A stretch of DNA of 64,000 nt, taken from the NCBI RefSeq assembly GCF_022581195.2, contig NC_061463.1:9734001-9798000 (forward strand), given 5' to 3'. Each line of letters opens with the position of its first letter. Position 1 is the stretch's first letter. Source of the stretch: Helicoverpa zea (Eukaryota > Arthropoda > Insecta > Lepidoptera > Noctuidae). This document shows positions 9,423-18,323 of this stretch, one piece after another. The notes below the pieces were generated by a model. It ran no database searches. It had not been told where the DNA came from and was given only the letters and a program-made list of their open reading frames with translations. A program made the translations under genes and the position numbers.

Positions 9423-12400
9423 GCATCGTAGCTCCCAAACGGATGATCCGATTGTAATGCGGTTTTTTTTGTTTAAAAGGTATGTCAGTCGGGAGTGTTC
9501 TTAGCTATGTTTGGTGGAAATCGGTTCAGGTCTTCAAGGTCATCAGCTCGTTTGCTAGATGTGATAGGAATGTTACACGCTCAGTTTACTTGCAAGTATA
9601 TGTGGGATCTGAAATTTGAAACACTAATGTCTTTTGGAACCACTGAGCTGGTCTGCTGTTAGGGCACGAAGGTAGGAGACGTAACCCTGAACTGCCTTTT
9701 AGTAAACCCATCGAGTTTGGGCTCGTTGAATTTGTCTTGACGAGTTCTCTTCATGTTTCTGATTGACGAGAACCTGATGCTGGAAATGGGATGTGGAGGA
9801 TGAAACCCTGAAATGCCGGAATGAAACGGATAAACCGATTTATATTTTTGCTGAAAATCTAGAATGTCCAAAGGTTAATCTTTATTGTTTCTCAATCTGT
9901 GCAATTCTCCTAGAGCCAATTTGTCATGAGGATTGTTAAGCAGGTTCCTTTGGCCGAGATCGCAAATAGCGACCCATCTTAAGATAAAATAAATTAAATG
10001 AAAGAAGGAAAAATTAAGGAGCTCCTTTAAAAAGCATGAAATAAAATTAAATTATAAATTTAAAAAAACCCCCGACCCAAAAAAAGTACGCAATAATTAT
10101 GACAAAAGGTTAAACACGCCAAACCCTATAAAAAGCAAAAAATAACTTTTAACACTACGTAAACTAAATTTTGACGTGTCGGGGGACCGCTTTTTACCTT
10201 CATAAATACTTACATAAATCAAATGATACCTACCTAATTACAACATTCGTTAAAAAAAAAACACGTATCTAAAGTAATGAATTAGAGCGGTCCCCAGACA
10301 CGACAAAATTTAGTTTACGTAGTGTTAAAAGTTATTTTTTGCTTTTTATAGGGTTTGGCGTGTTTAACCTTTTGTCATAATTATTGTACTATACTATAGT
10401 TCGGCCATTCAGAGAATGCGTTCCTGACACGTCGCGATTGAACTGACGACGTAACTTTGCAATGGCGTTGCAGTTACGATAAAAATATTTTTGCTGGTTG
10501 TTTACCGTTTTAACAATTGAGGAGCATTAAAACAACATTATTATATCAATAATCAATGAATGTTATAATTTTGTGCCAAACTGAGTGTCAAATAACTTGG
10601 TAAACAATATTTTTCTAAATCTATACTGCGCTATTACAAGGTTATGTCAGCGGTTTATATTTTGTAGTGCTGTGCTAAAAATAACAGGCAAGTATCGTAA
10701 TCTGTTCTTATACAGTTATAATATAAAATAATACGTTTTGATTTTCTTTTTAAGAATTGGAAAATAATGGACTATAAGACTTAATTATAACTTTTATGAA
10801 ATATAAAAATAAAACTATGACCAAACCGCATTTTTATACTTAGATTAAAAATGGTAACCCCAAATGGCGTTATGGGCCGCCATTTTGTGACGCTAAAACA
10901 GTCGTCCGTTGTCGTTTCGTGCGCATAGACCACGTTTTTCAAGTGTTTTCGATCTGTTTTTATTTGATTACCCGGCTTTTGTTAGACCGAGATATCAGGA
11001 TTGATTCTGTTATTGATAATAATATAATTATACATGTAGGCGAAGATGATGATGAAGACACCACCTCCTCAAGCAAATCGGAGTCTGATTAATATTCTGT
11101 TCGCACATTCAATTCAATGTACTTGTAACAAAGAATAAATAAAACAATTTTATTATATGAATATTACCTTTTTTTGGTTTCCACTTAAATAACTAAAATA
11201 TAAAACAAATGATTCCGCCAATTTAAAACGAAAATAATCTTAAAATAATGCGGCGGTTCATTTTGAAGGAACGGTAACGAACTCAGTGTTATGTTGTGCC
11301 CATCACTAGTCGTGACTAACTGATAGGTGTCAGGAACGCATTCTCTGAACGGCCGAAGTATAGCCCCAAGCCTGAAGTACACTTATAGTGTTTAATCGCG
11401 GGTAAAGCTTTAGTAAATACATCGGCTAACATCAAATCTGTCGGCAGATGCTTCAACTCTACAACATCACCCTTCAATACATCCCTAATAAAATGATACC
11501 TTATATCTATATGTTTGCTACGGGCATGGTAGCCGGTATCGTTTGCAATATATATCGCCCCCTGGTTGTCAGCATACATCGTAGTTTTTGATAAGTTTAA
11601 CAGACCTATTTCTTTCAACAAACTACTGAGGTAAAGAGCCTCTTTCATAGCTTCGCTAAGACTTATATACTCAGCCTCGGTTGAGGATGTAGCCACTGAT
11701 CTTTGCTTTTGCGATCGCCATGAAATTGTAGCTCCTCCTAATATAAAAGCGTAACCAGAGTATGATTTCCGATCAATTAATGAGTTACCCCAATCAGCGT
11801 CTGAGTAACCCGTTAACGACTTTCCTGTTTTACTAAATGTTAATCGGTAGTCAATAGTCTTCCTTAGATATCGAAGAACTCGTTTAGCGGAAATCCAATG
11901 AGTATGATTTGGACAAGTTGCAAATTGAGCTAACTTTGAAACTGTATTAGCAATGTCAGGCCTTGTGGCAACACTCAAATACATCAATGTTCCTATGAGT
12001 TCGCGATATGGCCACGGTTCCTTTTCCTTGTATTCTTCGTGACGCTTTGGAGCTGCAAAATTTAGTCCCACCTCAAAAGGTGTCGATACGGTTTTGCAGT
12101 CCGTCATTCCAAACTTCTTTAATGTGTCTTGGATATATTTACGCTGTGATAGACTTATTACACCGTCTTCCTTCACTATCTCTATACCCAAACAATATTT
12201 GGCTGGTCCAAAATCCTTTAACTCAAAATCATCAGCTAATTTCTTCTTAAATTCTTGTATCAAAGTAAGATCATCACAAGCAACTAAAATGTCATCAACA
12301 TATATAACAACTATCAAAACTGTTCCATCCTTCCTCCGCTGATAATATAGACACGGTTCATTTTCGCTTGGTTTCAGATTCATTCGACGAAGTGTTTCAT

Positions 12401-15400
12401 CTAATCTAATATACCACTGTCGTCCCGCTTGCTTTAAACCATACAATGAACGCTTTAAGAGACAGGCATCTCCTCCAGCTTGAAGATCCACTAACATTTT
12501 ATTAGCACGCTTTCCAATTTCTGAGCCCTTTCCCTCTCTCTGGATCAGCGTATGAAGGTTTTCTTCTAACATCTTTGGTATCTGCATATATACCTTTTCG
12601 TCGATTTTGCCGTTTAAATAAGCAGTATTGATATCTAGTTGATGGACTTCTAAATTCAATTCTACCGCTAGTGCCATTAAAAGTCTGATAGTTTCAAGTC
12701 TCGCTACTGGGGCATAAGTTTGGTGATAATCTACACCATAACGTTGACTATAACCCCTTGCTACTAGACGAGCTTTCTTCTTTGTTGTCATATCGACATT
12801 CAGTTTAGTTGTCAAGATATAGCGACAGCCCACAATCTCTCGATCTTTTGGTTTCTTAACAATATCCCAGGTTTCGTTCTTCACTAAACTTTTGATCTCA
12901 GATAAAATTGCTTCTTGCCATTTTTCACTCTCATCGCTTGATAAAGCCTGTTCAAGTGATATTTCAGCCATCGCTGAGAAAAACTCTTCATCATCTACAT
13001 TTTGATTAATATCACCCTGTATACCTTCTTCAGGTTCCATTGAGTCCGGGTGCATTTCTTCATGCTGTTCAGTTTCTTGTTCTTGAACTTCTACCATATT
13101 ATATACTTTTCTTGGGCGACCACGTTCTCCCTTTACAAGTTTCGGTCTTCCAGCGGCTCTTTTCAGGATAACTTGTTGTGTATTATTTCCCTCATTAGCT
13201 GGCTCGACCTCTGAATGTACATCACCAGGACAACCATCTCCATTGCCGTGACAATCAATCTCAGGGGCACAACGTACAACATCCGTATGAATTCTTTCAT
13301 TGGATTGATCACCAGCGCCTGTCAATGTCTCATGCGTGGCAGGTAAATAAGTATAGAATTCAGTAGTAACTGGACTTTTCGCATTTGAATGTGTATCTTC
13401 AACTTCCAGTTCAACCTTCTGATGAAACTGTTTTGGTTCCTCTTTGGGAACAAATTTAACATCACGAGCTTCAACGACTTTATGTTCACCTGGTATCCAA
13501 ATTCGGTATCCTTTCGTACATCTCGGATACCCGACAAAAACTCCCTCCTTAGCACGAGCATCGAATTTGTCTTTCGTTAGTGTCTTGTTTAAAATATAGG
13601 CTTTTGCTCCAAAACTTCTTATGTTGGATAAGTCGACTTTAGTTCCAGTCCATTTTTCAAATGGAATACCACCATTTAGACTACTCGTTGGACAACGATT
13701 GCGTATGTAGCACGCAGTCAAAACAGCATCCGCCCAAAATCCTACGGACAAACCAGAAGATAATAACATGCATCTAGCCATTTCAAGTAAAGTTCTGTTC
13801 ATTCGTTCACTGACTCCGTTCATTTGAGGTGATCGCGAAATACTCAGCCTTCTTTGAATGCCTTCTTGATTTAAAAATTCATCAAATTCACGACTGCAGT
13901 ATTCACCGCCGTTGTCAGATTGAAGGAATTTAATTTTCTTTCCTGTGAGTCTTTCAGCATGACTTTTGTATAGCTTAAATGCGCTAAACACTGCACTTTT
14001 CTTTCCAAGTAAATATACTTCACACCAACGGGTACTGTCGTCAATAAAAGTTACAAAATATTTCGCTCCGCCAATTGACTGTGTTTTTAAAGGACCTACT
14101 ATATCGGAATGAACAATACGTAATAATTCATTACATGGACCACCCGATCTCGAAAAAGGTAACGAACTCATTTTTCCCTTAGCACAAACATAACAATTCG
14201 ATATTTTACGTAAATCTGCCTCCTTAGTATTATATCCGCAATGGTTCAACAACTTTAAGAGATCTTTACCATTTAAGTGACCTATGCGACTATGCCACTC
14301 TACTATGTCGATTGGATCAGCAATAAAATATGCTTGTTCATCCAATCTCTTAAAAACGTAAAGATTTCCTACACGTTCGGCTGTCATTACAGTATTTCCG
14401 TTTGACGAATTAATACAGGCCCTATCTTTATGAAATTGAACTTCATACCCATTGTCTGCAATCCTCGCTACAGATAATAAATTACTACGAAGATCTGGTA
14501 CATACAGGGTATTCTTCAAAGTAAGCCTCCTGCCTGATGCTGACAACCTTACGTCACCTTTGCCCTTTACATCCGTCGACAGATTTGATGCTAAGTTCAG
14601 TTTATCCTGTAAAATACAAAAATTATCTGTGAATTTATATAAATCGTTACATAAATGCGATGTACAGCCACTATCAAGGATCCAGTCATTCTTTTTAATT
14701 TGTAAATTATTAGAAAAGTTTGTACAATTAAAAATAATATCAAAAATACTGTCCTCCTTATTGTATTCTGTTGCACATCTCGCGTCATCATTCTTTTGAT
14801 TCATTTTACATTCTGAATATTTATGTCCAACTTCATGACACTTATAACATTTATATATAAATTTACTCTTTGTATTTTGTTCTTTACGGTTCGAGTTCTT
14901 TTTAAATCCTTTATTCTTCGCATACATGGCTCCTTCAATACTTTTCATTTCAGTACAAGTCGAGCTATATGCCTTCTCCAAGATCTTAATCTTTAGTACC
15001 TCTATGTTTGGTAGTTCGTCTCTGCTCTCCATAGAACATCTAAAATTTTCGTAACTCTCTGGCATGCTATACAGTATAATAATAAGATAGACATCAAGTC
15101 TTCGTGTATTTCTACACCCATATCACTTAACATATTCGCAGCTTCGAAGAAATTATTCAGGTGACTCTGTACGTCATCTCCTTCCTTCATGCGGCTCAAC
15201 GTTAACTTCTTTAACAGACTTGCCTTTCTTACGGGACCTTTAGATGCATACGTTTTCTCCAATTTTCTCCATATCTCGTGCGACGTTTCACACCCTCTTA
15301 TGTGTTTAAGCTCACTTGGACACATTGCCATTATCAAATCAGCCTTTGCCATATCGTCTTTATCAGACCATGCGCACGACTCCACTGCTGAGTCCGGCTT

Positions 15401-18084
15401 AGGTATAGTTCCATTTACGTATTTCCATACCTGATTTCTCGTGAGCAACGCCTGCACTTGAACCTTCCAGGTTTCATAATTTGTACCATTCAAATTCTCA
15501 ATTTTCGATGTAAACGTCGTCTGGGCCATAACCTATTGGTGGGAGCTTCTTTCACACTCCAGAGAGTAACACACAATAGAATCCACAATAATATTTATTT
15601 AGGAGAAAATTATAAATACATTTTCATGAAAGCACAATGACATGACACAACACAGACAACCCATTTTTTTTATATTATTCTTTTTAAGTACTCCAAATTC
15701 AAATTGGTTAATAGGCCAGTAGGCCGACAAGTAGTACTAATTGAAACTTTAACACACTAAACATATTTGCCCGTAAATAAATAATTACAATTAATTGCTT
15801 AAAGCTTTGCCTACAGTGCGACATTGTTTTTCTTCGTTACATTTTTCCTGTTTTGCTTATTGTAGCTAATTAATTTTGTAATGAAGATGCGGAAAACAGT
15901 TATTTTTAGTAGGCATTGTGCAATAATAATTAGGTTCAACGTGGTAGATACTTGAAAATTTATATTGCCTTTTATATTTCCTTTTATATTGCCTTATTTG
16001 CCTTTTATAACTTTTTTTTCATAATGTAGTAAAAGCATTTTTGAGACTTCACCTCCTAATAGAGTGCAAAAAGTTTGTAAAAGGTTTCAGTATTTAAACC
16101 TAGTTTGTATTTTTTTGTTTGTTCGAGCATATCTGCGTAGTTTACCAGCCAATTACGCCGAAAGGGTATAATCCCAAATGGTCCCATTGTCATCATGTCT
16201 AGGACTTGTAGGCGGAAACCTTGAGAAATTGAGACCTGTGAGCAACTCGAAAATTGTATTGGTTTTTTATATACCTAAAATTAGGTGGTAGTTGGTAAAT
16301 TAACCCACAAGTTTGTCTTCGAATTTCTTACTATCATAAATTGCGATAACTACGCAAAAACACTTCATGCTTTACGCATTTTGGATTCAACCAGAATATT
16401 TTTCGGGATTCAGTGAGACTTCTTTTTGCATAAACTGAAGCCTATGAAACTAGCGACGCCAAAATGCTGGTGTATAAGGGACGAGGAAGGATACTGGCTA
16501 ATGGCCATGGCTAACCCGCTCATTAAAAAGAAATCACCAGTCACAGATGTATCAAGGAAGCCAAATGCCTGGTTAGTTTTAACATGGTTTAAAACTGATA
16601 TTTGTGGCCTGTTTTATGTTGTTTGACCTGAGGTAAGAGCGTCTACCAGCCTTATGCAAATCCGCTCATTTTTCTTTCCTCCGTGCAAAGCACTGTTAGG
16701 TCTGTTAGGTCTCCCACTGACTGCCTCGTTGGTCTAGTGGTCGCAAGCGCGGCTGCTGTGCTCGAAGTCTCGGGTTCGATTCCCGGGTCGAGCCGAAATC
16801 GCTTTGTGGGTTTTCTTAAACTTTCACTAAGCAGCCCGTAGTCTGAAAGTTGGTGATTGATTCACCCGTGCATCGGAGAGCACGTAAATGTCGGTCCTGC
16901 GCCTGATTTCTTTCCGATCGTGTCGGATTGCCGTCCCATCGGGTTACGAGAGTGAAGGAATAGGAAGTGCACTTGTGTCTGCGCAAATGCTTGTGCACTA
17001 TAATTTGTCCTGCGCAGCTGGCTGATCTCCTTAAATGAGAACAGCCACCGTGGCCGAAATCGGCCGTGGATGCCATTAGGGCTCCCACACATAACTGCGA
17101 TGTATTTAGTGTACTTGACGGCAAACCGATTAGTATGGTAACCATAGCTTCAAGTGTGTTTTTGTGGTCATGTGTGAATCTTCTTTTTCTTTTATATCTA
17201 TTTATTAATAACAGTACTGCAATCATCTTTTGCGATGTATCTTATAAATCCTAAAAACACGTCCAATACATCTGACTACACTTGAAAGTATGGTTACCGT
17301 ACCCAATGGGCTGCCGATCAAAATTGCATCGCATCGCAATTCGCAGTTTTTAATTGACTTCACAAAAATTTTCTTTTCTTTGTATGTTTGTTACTCGATT
17401 ACTCCGCTATTAATTAATCGATTTTGATGATTCTTTTTTGTTTCATAGGATATACTGCCGAGGTGGTCACATTGTCGTCAGGTCAGGATCTGATGATGGA
17501 AACTACAGGGTTTCCATCGGCGCAGATGGCCGGCAAAATTAATTTCGGGACATCTATTAGACACCGACTTCTAGGCCGATGCACTAAAATTATATTTAAT
17601 TTATTATTTTAAAATTTAAAATTATATTTTTTTGGAAAAAAGGTTTTTTGTGTGGGCGCCCTTAGACGGATAGCGAGATCCTAGGGTTCCACTATGAAAT
17701 AGTGACTGAACTATGACTGAAAGGGGATGAGCTGTCAAACTGCGTACCGCGGATCCCAATCACGTAGGTACAATTATTCTTTTATTAAATGTAGGAGTTT
17801 TTTTGCATTTTAAAAGGAAAGGCTGTACCTACTATGTATAGGAAAGATTTGATAAGGGTCCGAAACTACTGAACCGATTTTTAAAATTCTTTCACTATTA
17901 GAAAGCTAGCCTATCCCCGAGTTACATAGGCATGCATTGAATCCCGGTACGGGGCAGCAGTTCAGCGGGACGCGAGTGAACCGCGGTAAAACGGCTAGTA
18001 TCTAATCAAATCGTACTCACCCCAGGAGTGTGCTACTCCAAGAGACAAGCACACCAGCGCCACCACGAAAGGCATTCTCTTCAT
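6191..18084 (-). CDS. Cueball-like paralogue B, secreted form without membrane segment
   Basis: Four coding exons join in phase: 18084-18021, 8255-7871, 7205-6549 and 6464-6191, giving 459 aa. Order: signal peptide (residues 1-20), a region of LDL-receptor class B repeats, then three EGF-like domains ending CSGNYRGSRC, and a 36-residue tail. The class B motifs that read FWTD, YWTN, YWAD and YWVD in gene C read FWIE, YWTS, FWID and YLIE here, so the beta-propeller repeats are decaying. The stop codon falls in exon 4 and no hydrophobic anchor follows, so the product should be soluble. Intron 1 (8256-18020) carries SINEs, a TTAA-flanked MITE and a whole copia element; intron 2 (7206-7870) carries a SINE split by MITE M1. 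Reading frame, splice sites and cysteines are all preserved, which argues for a working gene. Expression is unknown. Confidence 0.8.
6549..7205 (-). CDS. Gene B exon 3 (propeller and EGF 1-2)
   Basis: Acceptor CTTGCAG before GFVYWTSTSS. Ends GVPSCG within the second EGF domain at GG|GTAAAG. 657 nt, the same length as exon 3 of gene C. Holds CVHGEKANATSCTCAPGY (EGF 1) and the start of CQNYCNYGTC (EGF 2). Confidence 0.85.
7313..7860 (+). repeat. tRNA-derived SINE split by MITE M1
   Basis: The 5' part (about 7320-7442) has GGGTAAAGAACCAACCTCTC and a B box (GGGTTCAATTCCAGGTCAGG). The 3' part (about 7674-7860) continues CTGTGTTTAGATGGCGC and ends GGCTCGGAATATGGATGATGG. M1 inserted at a TA between them. 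Lies in intron 2 of gene B. Confidence 0.75.
7445..7671 (-). mobile_element. MITE M1, 227 bp, TA target duplication
   Basis: Perfect long inverted ends starting TAGTTCGGCCATTCAGAGAA, flanked by TA at 7443-7444 and 7672-7673. Homologous SINE copies read GACACTAATTGCTGTG without the insert, which shows the empty site directly. Same length and structure as M2 (38758-38984), opposite orientation. Confidence 0.85.
7871..8255 (-). CDS. Gene B exon 2 (N-terminal propeller)
   Basis: Acceptor TTTTTCAG at 8256-8263; begins DIATTSGKRIDFF and aligns with DIAVTTGDQLEFY of gene C. Contains NLTALAYDALHDTLL and LFWIED, and ends AIAVDSCSG at a GG|GTAAGT donor. 385 nt, phase 1 to phase 2 (397 nt in gene C). 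Confidence 0.85.
8334..8758. mobile_element. MITE with TTAA duplications, copy 1
   Basis: Inverted ends GGCGACGAATTGG and (complement) GAGGACGAATTGG, flanked by TTAA at 8330-8333 and 8759-8762. TTAA is the target of piggyBac-type transposases, so this may be a piggyBac-mobilised MITE. Copy 2 lies at 34177-34633. Non-coding; contains CCGGCACGCGCATCTAAGG near the left end. Confidence 0.65.
8763..9089. other. Intron 1 of gene B, no recognisable feature
   Basis: AT-rich sequence between the TTAA MITE and the copia target duplication. I see no coding or repeat structure here. Confidence 0.5.
9095..9315 (-). repeat. Copia 3' LTR
   Basis: 221 bp, in element orientation starting TGTTAAAGTTTCAATTATTA and ending CTCCCACCAATA. 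Carries an AATAAA-like region. One mismatch to the other LTR. Confidence 0.9.
9376..9417 (+). repeat. (GT)n microsatellite inside a dispersed repeat
   Basis: About 20 uninterrupted GT units, within a repeat that begins CCCCCGACGCAAAAACGACG and continues GGCATCGTAGCTCCCAAACG to about 9560. Confidence 0.85.
9600..10090. other. Non-coding insert sequence in the copia 3' region
   Basis: No gene seen. A 70-codon minus-strand frame at 9659-9871 has no recognisable content. The segment is not expected between copia pol and its LTR, so it is probably part of later insertions. Confidence 0.4.
10091..10386. repeat. Foldback repeat with about 101-bp arms
   Basis: The arm 10091-10191 (CAATAATTATGACAAAAGG...) is nearly the exact reverse complement of 10286-10386, with a 94-bp spacer. 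The transcript or single strand would form a very long hairpin. It lies inside the copia element between its polypurine tract and E1. Confidence 0.85.
10397..11360 (+). mobile_element. Element E1 (964 bp), TA-duplicating, long form of the M family
   Basis: Ends TAGTTCGGCC... and (complement) TACTTCGGCC... share about 34 bp before diverging; TA duplications at 10395-10396 and 11361-11362. The left 170 bp match MITEs M1 and M2 up to AATCAATGAATG near 10562; beyond this is unique cargo. It replaced the last codon of copia pol. No transposase frame. E2 at 59790-62221 is a second copy. Confidence 0.85.
10844..11092 (+). other. E1 cargo: open frame with acidic tail and promoter-like motif
   Basis: Eighty-two codons stay open with no ATG in frame, ending VGEDDDEDTT SSSKSESD then TAA, with AATAAATAAA about 40 bases downstream. 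The same 249-nt frame is open in E2 (61774-61526). Near 10876 is GCCGCCATTTTGTG, the complement of a good YY1/Pho-type site (AAAATGGCGGC). It could be the last exon of a transposase-like gene or captured host sequence; neither is shown. Confidence 0.4.
11316..15065 (-). CDS. Copia pol: protease, integrase, reverse transcriptase, RNase H
   Basis: A 1249-codon open frame. Visible in order: zinc knuckle CYKCHEVGHKYSEC; protease site WILDSGCTSH; integrase HHCC region (HSRIGHLN...CYVC) and DDE residues in VHSDIVGPL, QSDNGGEYC and MNGVSERMNRTLLE; reverse transcriptase with YVDDILVA; RNase H with SDADWGNS, STEAEYISL and ADNQGAIYI. All catalytic residues are present. The C-terminus YFGRSENAFLTPIS is read from the inverted repeat of E1; with E1 and one TA removed, the frame would end GLGLV and stop. 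The true protein starts in gag; the first ATG here is a mid-protein methionine. Confidence 0.92.
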   Translation of the reverse strand: MPESYENFRCSMESRDELPNIEVLKIKILEKAYSSTCTEMKSIEGAMYAKNKGFKKNSNRKEQNTKSKFIYKCYKCHEVGHKYSECKMNQKNDDARCATEYNKEDSIFDIIFNCTNFSNNLQIKKNDWILDSGCTSHLCNDLYKFTDNFCILQDKLNLASNLSTDVKGKGDVRLSASGRRLTLKNTLYVPDLRSNLLSVARIADNGYEVQFHKDRACINSSNGNTVMTAERVGNLYVFKRLDEQAYFIADPIDIVEWHSRIGHLNGKDLLKLLNHCGYNTKEADLRKISNCYVCAKGKMSSLPFSRSGGPCNELLRIVHSDIVGPLKTQSIGGAKYFVTFIDDSTRWCEVYLLGKKSAVFSAFKLYKSHAERLTGKKIKFLQSDNGGEYCSREFDEFLNQEGIQRRLSISRSPQMNGVSERMNRTLLEMARCMLLSSGLSVGFWADAVLTACYIRNRCPTSSLNGGIPFEKWTGTKVDLSNIRSFGAKAYILNKTLTKDKFDARAKEGVFVGYPRCTKGYRIWIPGEHKVVEARDVKFVPKEEPKQFHQKVELEVEDTHSNAKSPVTTEFYTYLPATHETLTGAGDQSNERIHTDVVRCAPEIDCHGNGDGCPGDVHSEVEPANEGNNTQQVILKRAAGRPKLVKGERGRPRKVYNMVEVQEQETEQHEEMHPDSMEPEEGIQGDINQNVDDEEFFSAMAEISLEQALSSDESEKWQEAILSEIKSLVKNETWDIVKKPKDREIVGCRYILTTKLNVDMTTKKKARLVARGYSQRYGVDYHQTYAPVARLETIRLLMALAVELNLEVHQLDINTAYLNGKIDEKVYMQIPKMLEENLHTLIQREGKGSEIGKRANKMLVDLQAGGDACLLKRSLYGLKQAGRQWYIRLDETLRRMNLKPSENEPCLYYQRRKDGTVLIVVIYVDDILVACDDLTLIQEFKKKLADDFELKDFGPAKYCLGIEIVKEDGVISLSQRKYIQDTLKKFGMTDCKTVSTPFEVGLNFAAPKRHEEYKEKEPWPYRELIGTLMYLSVATRPDIANTVSKLAQFATCPNHTHWISAKRVLRYLRKTIDYRLTFSKTGKSLTGYSDADWGNSLIDRKSYSGYAFILGGATISWRSQKQRSVATSSTEAEYISLSEAMKEALYLSSLLKEIGLLNLSKTTMYADNQGAIYIANDTGYHARSKHIDIRYHFIRDVLKGDVVELKHLPTDLMLADVFTKALPAIKHYKCTSGLGLYFGRSENAFLTPIS
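15002..15529 (-). CDS. Copia gag, frameshifted relative to pol
   Basis: 175 codons starting MAQTTFTSKIENLNGTNYE, the N-terminal gag (UBN2/Retrotrans_gag type) region of copia elements, with YETWKVQVQALL and WRKLEKTYASKG. It would form the particle shell. Around 15065-15080 the frame leaves the expected path: ...MSILLLY continues as SMPESYENF in the pol frame. Extra bases in the TTATTATTATA run explain this. Copia is normally one long frame, so this is probably a disabling mutation, though a frameshift signal cannot be excluded. Confidence 0.8.
   Translation of the reverse strand: MAQTTFTSKIENLNGTNYETWKVQVQALLTRNQVWKYVNGTIPKPDSAVESCAWSDKDDMAKADLIMAMCPSELKHIRGCETSHEIWRKLEKTYASKGPVRKASLLKKLTLSRMKEGDDVQSHLNNFFEAANMLSDMGVEIHEDLMSILLLYCIACQRVTKILDVLWRAETNYQT
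15520..15533 (-). promoter_or_regulatory. Copia primer binding site overlapping the gag start codon
   Basis: Directly after the 5' LTR the element reads GGTTATGGCCCAG. From memory, copia elements use an internal initiator-methionine tRNA sequence with this look as primer. The ATG inside it is the gag start. Confidence 0.5.
15534..15754 (-). repeat. Copia 5' LTR
   Basis: 221 bp, same ends as the 3' LTR. It supplies the promoter of the element, which reads toward lower coordinates. Confidence 0.9.
15760..16100. other. Intron 1 of gene B, AT-rich, nothing recognised
   Basis: Contains short TTTATATTGCCTTTTATA-like direct repeats around 15965-16010, otherwise featureless. Confidence 0.5.
16120..16640. 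repeat. Mosaic of dispersed lepidopteran repeats
   Basis: Includes ATAATCCCAAATGGTCCCAT and CTTGTAGGCGGAAACCTTG, phrases of a common moth repeat. The open frames across 16426-16626 (plus) and its complement look protein-like for about 45 residues but have no start context or family match I recognise. Confidence 0.45.
16722..17085 (+). repeat. tRNA-derived SINE, second family
   Basis: Starts CTCGTTGGTCTAGTGGTCGC (A box) with B box GGGTTCGATTCCCGGGTCGA about 50 bases later, then a non-tRNA body ending near GGCCGTGGATGCCATTAGGG. The tRNA part continues directly into the body and lacks an acceptor-stem partner. Confidence 0.7.
17340..17580. repeat. Dispersed repeat resembling a coding exon
   Basis: Contains TGTTTGTTACTCGATTACTC and GGTCAGGATCTGATGATGG, hallmark phrases of a widespread lepidopteran repeat. 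The frame YCRGGHIVVRSGSDDGNYR is therefore discounted as a gene. Confidence 0.55.
17840..17999 (+). repeat. Repeat end with CTAGT terminus, possible Helitron-like
   Basis: Reads TCCGAAACTACTGAACCGAT ... GGGGCAGCAGTTCAGCGGG ... ACGGCTAGT just before gene B exon 1. The GC-rich end followed by CTAGT resembles Helitron-derived repeats of moths; the 5' end is not identified. Confidence 0.45.
18021..18084 (-). CDS. Gene B exon 1 (signal peptide)
   Basis: ATG at 18084-18082, hydrophobic core FVVALVCLSLGVA, ending AHSW. The donor is GGG|GTGAGTACG. Exactly 64 nt, phase 1, like exon 1 of A and C. Confidence 0.85.
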
Positions 18085-18323
18085 TTTGATCAGAAATGCA
18101 GAAGCCCGTACAACTTCAGTACTTGTTGTAAGAGTTTCAGAAGGTTTAGCCACGTCCAGCTACAATGACTACTTGAAGAGATCTGAAAATTCTAATCACA
18201 TTAAAATTACATAAAAATACTATTTTTTCCTTACCAAGAGACTAATGAACTTAATAAGCTCACGATACTCTTATCACCCTATTATTATTCTAACTAATTA
18301 ATGAGTACATACCTAACTAAAAG

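Larger units (their letters stand above)
9095..15754 (-). mobile_element. Ty1/copia LTR retrotransposon, minus orientation, with nested inserts
   Basis: Two 221-bp LTRs (15534-15754 and 9095-9315) bound the element; CACTA at 9090-9094 and 15755-15759 is a perfect 5-bp target duplication. The LTRs differ at one position only (near 9297 versus 15736), so the insertion is recent. Gag and pol are present; a purine-rich tract (TTGAGGGGGCG) abuts the 3' LTR at 9316-9326. Between pol and that tract lie a dinucleotide repeat, a foldback repeat and element E1. It sits in intron 1 of gene B, in gene B's own orientation. Confidence 0.92.

Noticed and set aside
16426..16626. 66-codon frame with protein-like composition
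   Set aside because: The complement is equally open, no family recognised, and it is embedded in repeats.
16734..16796. Apparent tRNA gene with A and B boxes
   Set aside because: It has no closing acceptor stem and continues into a SINE body; treated as SINE head.
17424..17612. Short exon-like frame GGHIVVRSGSDDGNYRVS after a splice-like TTTCATAG
   Set aside because: The DNA carries phrases of a widespread moth repeat (GGTCAGGATCTGATGATGG), so the frame is most likely incidental.
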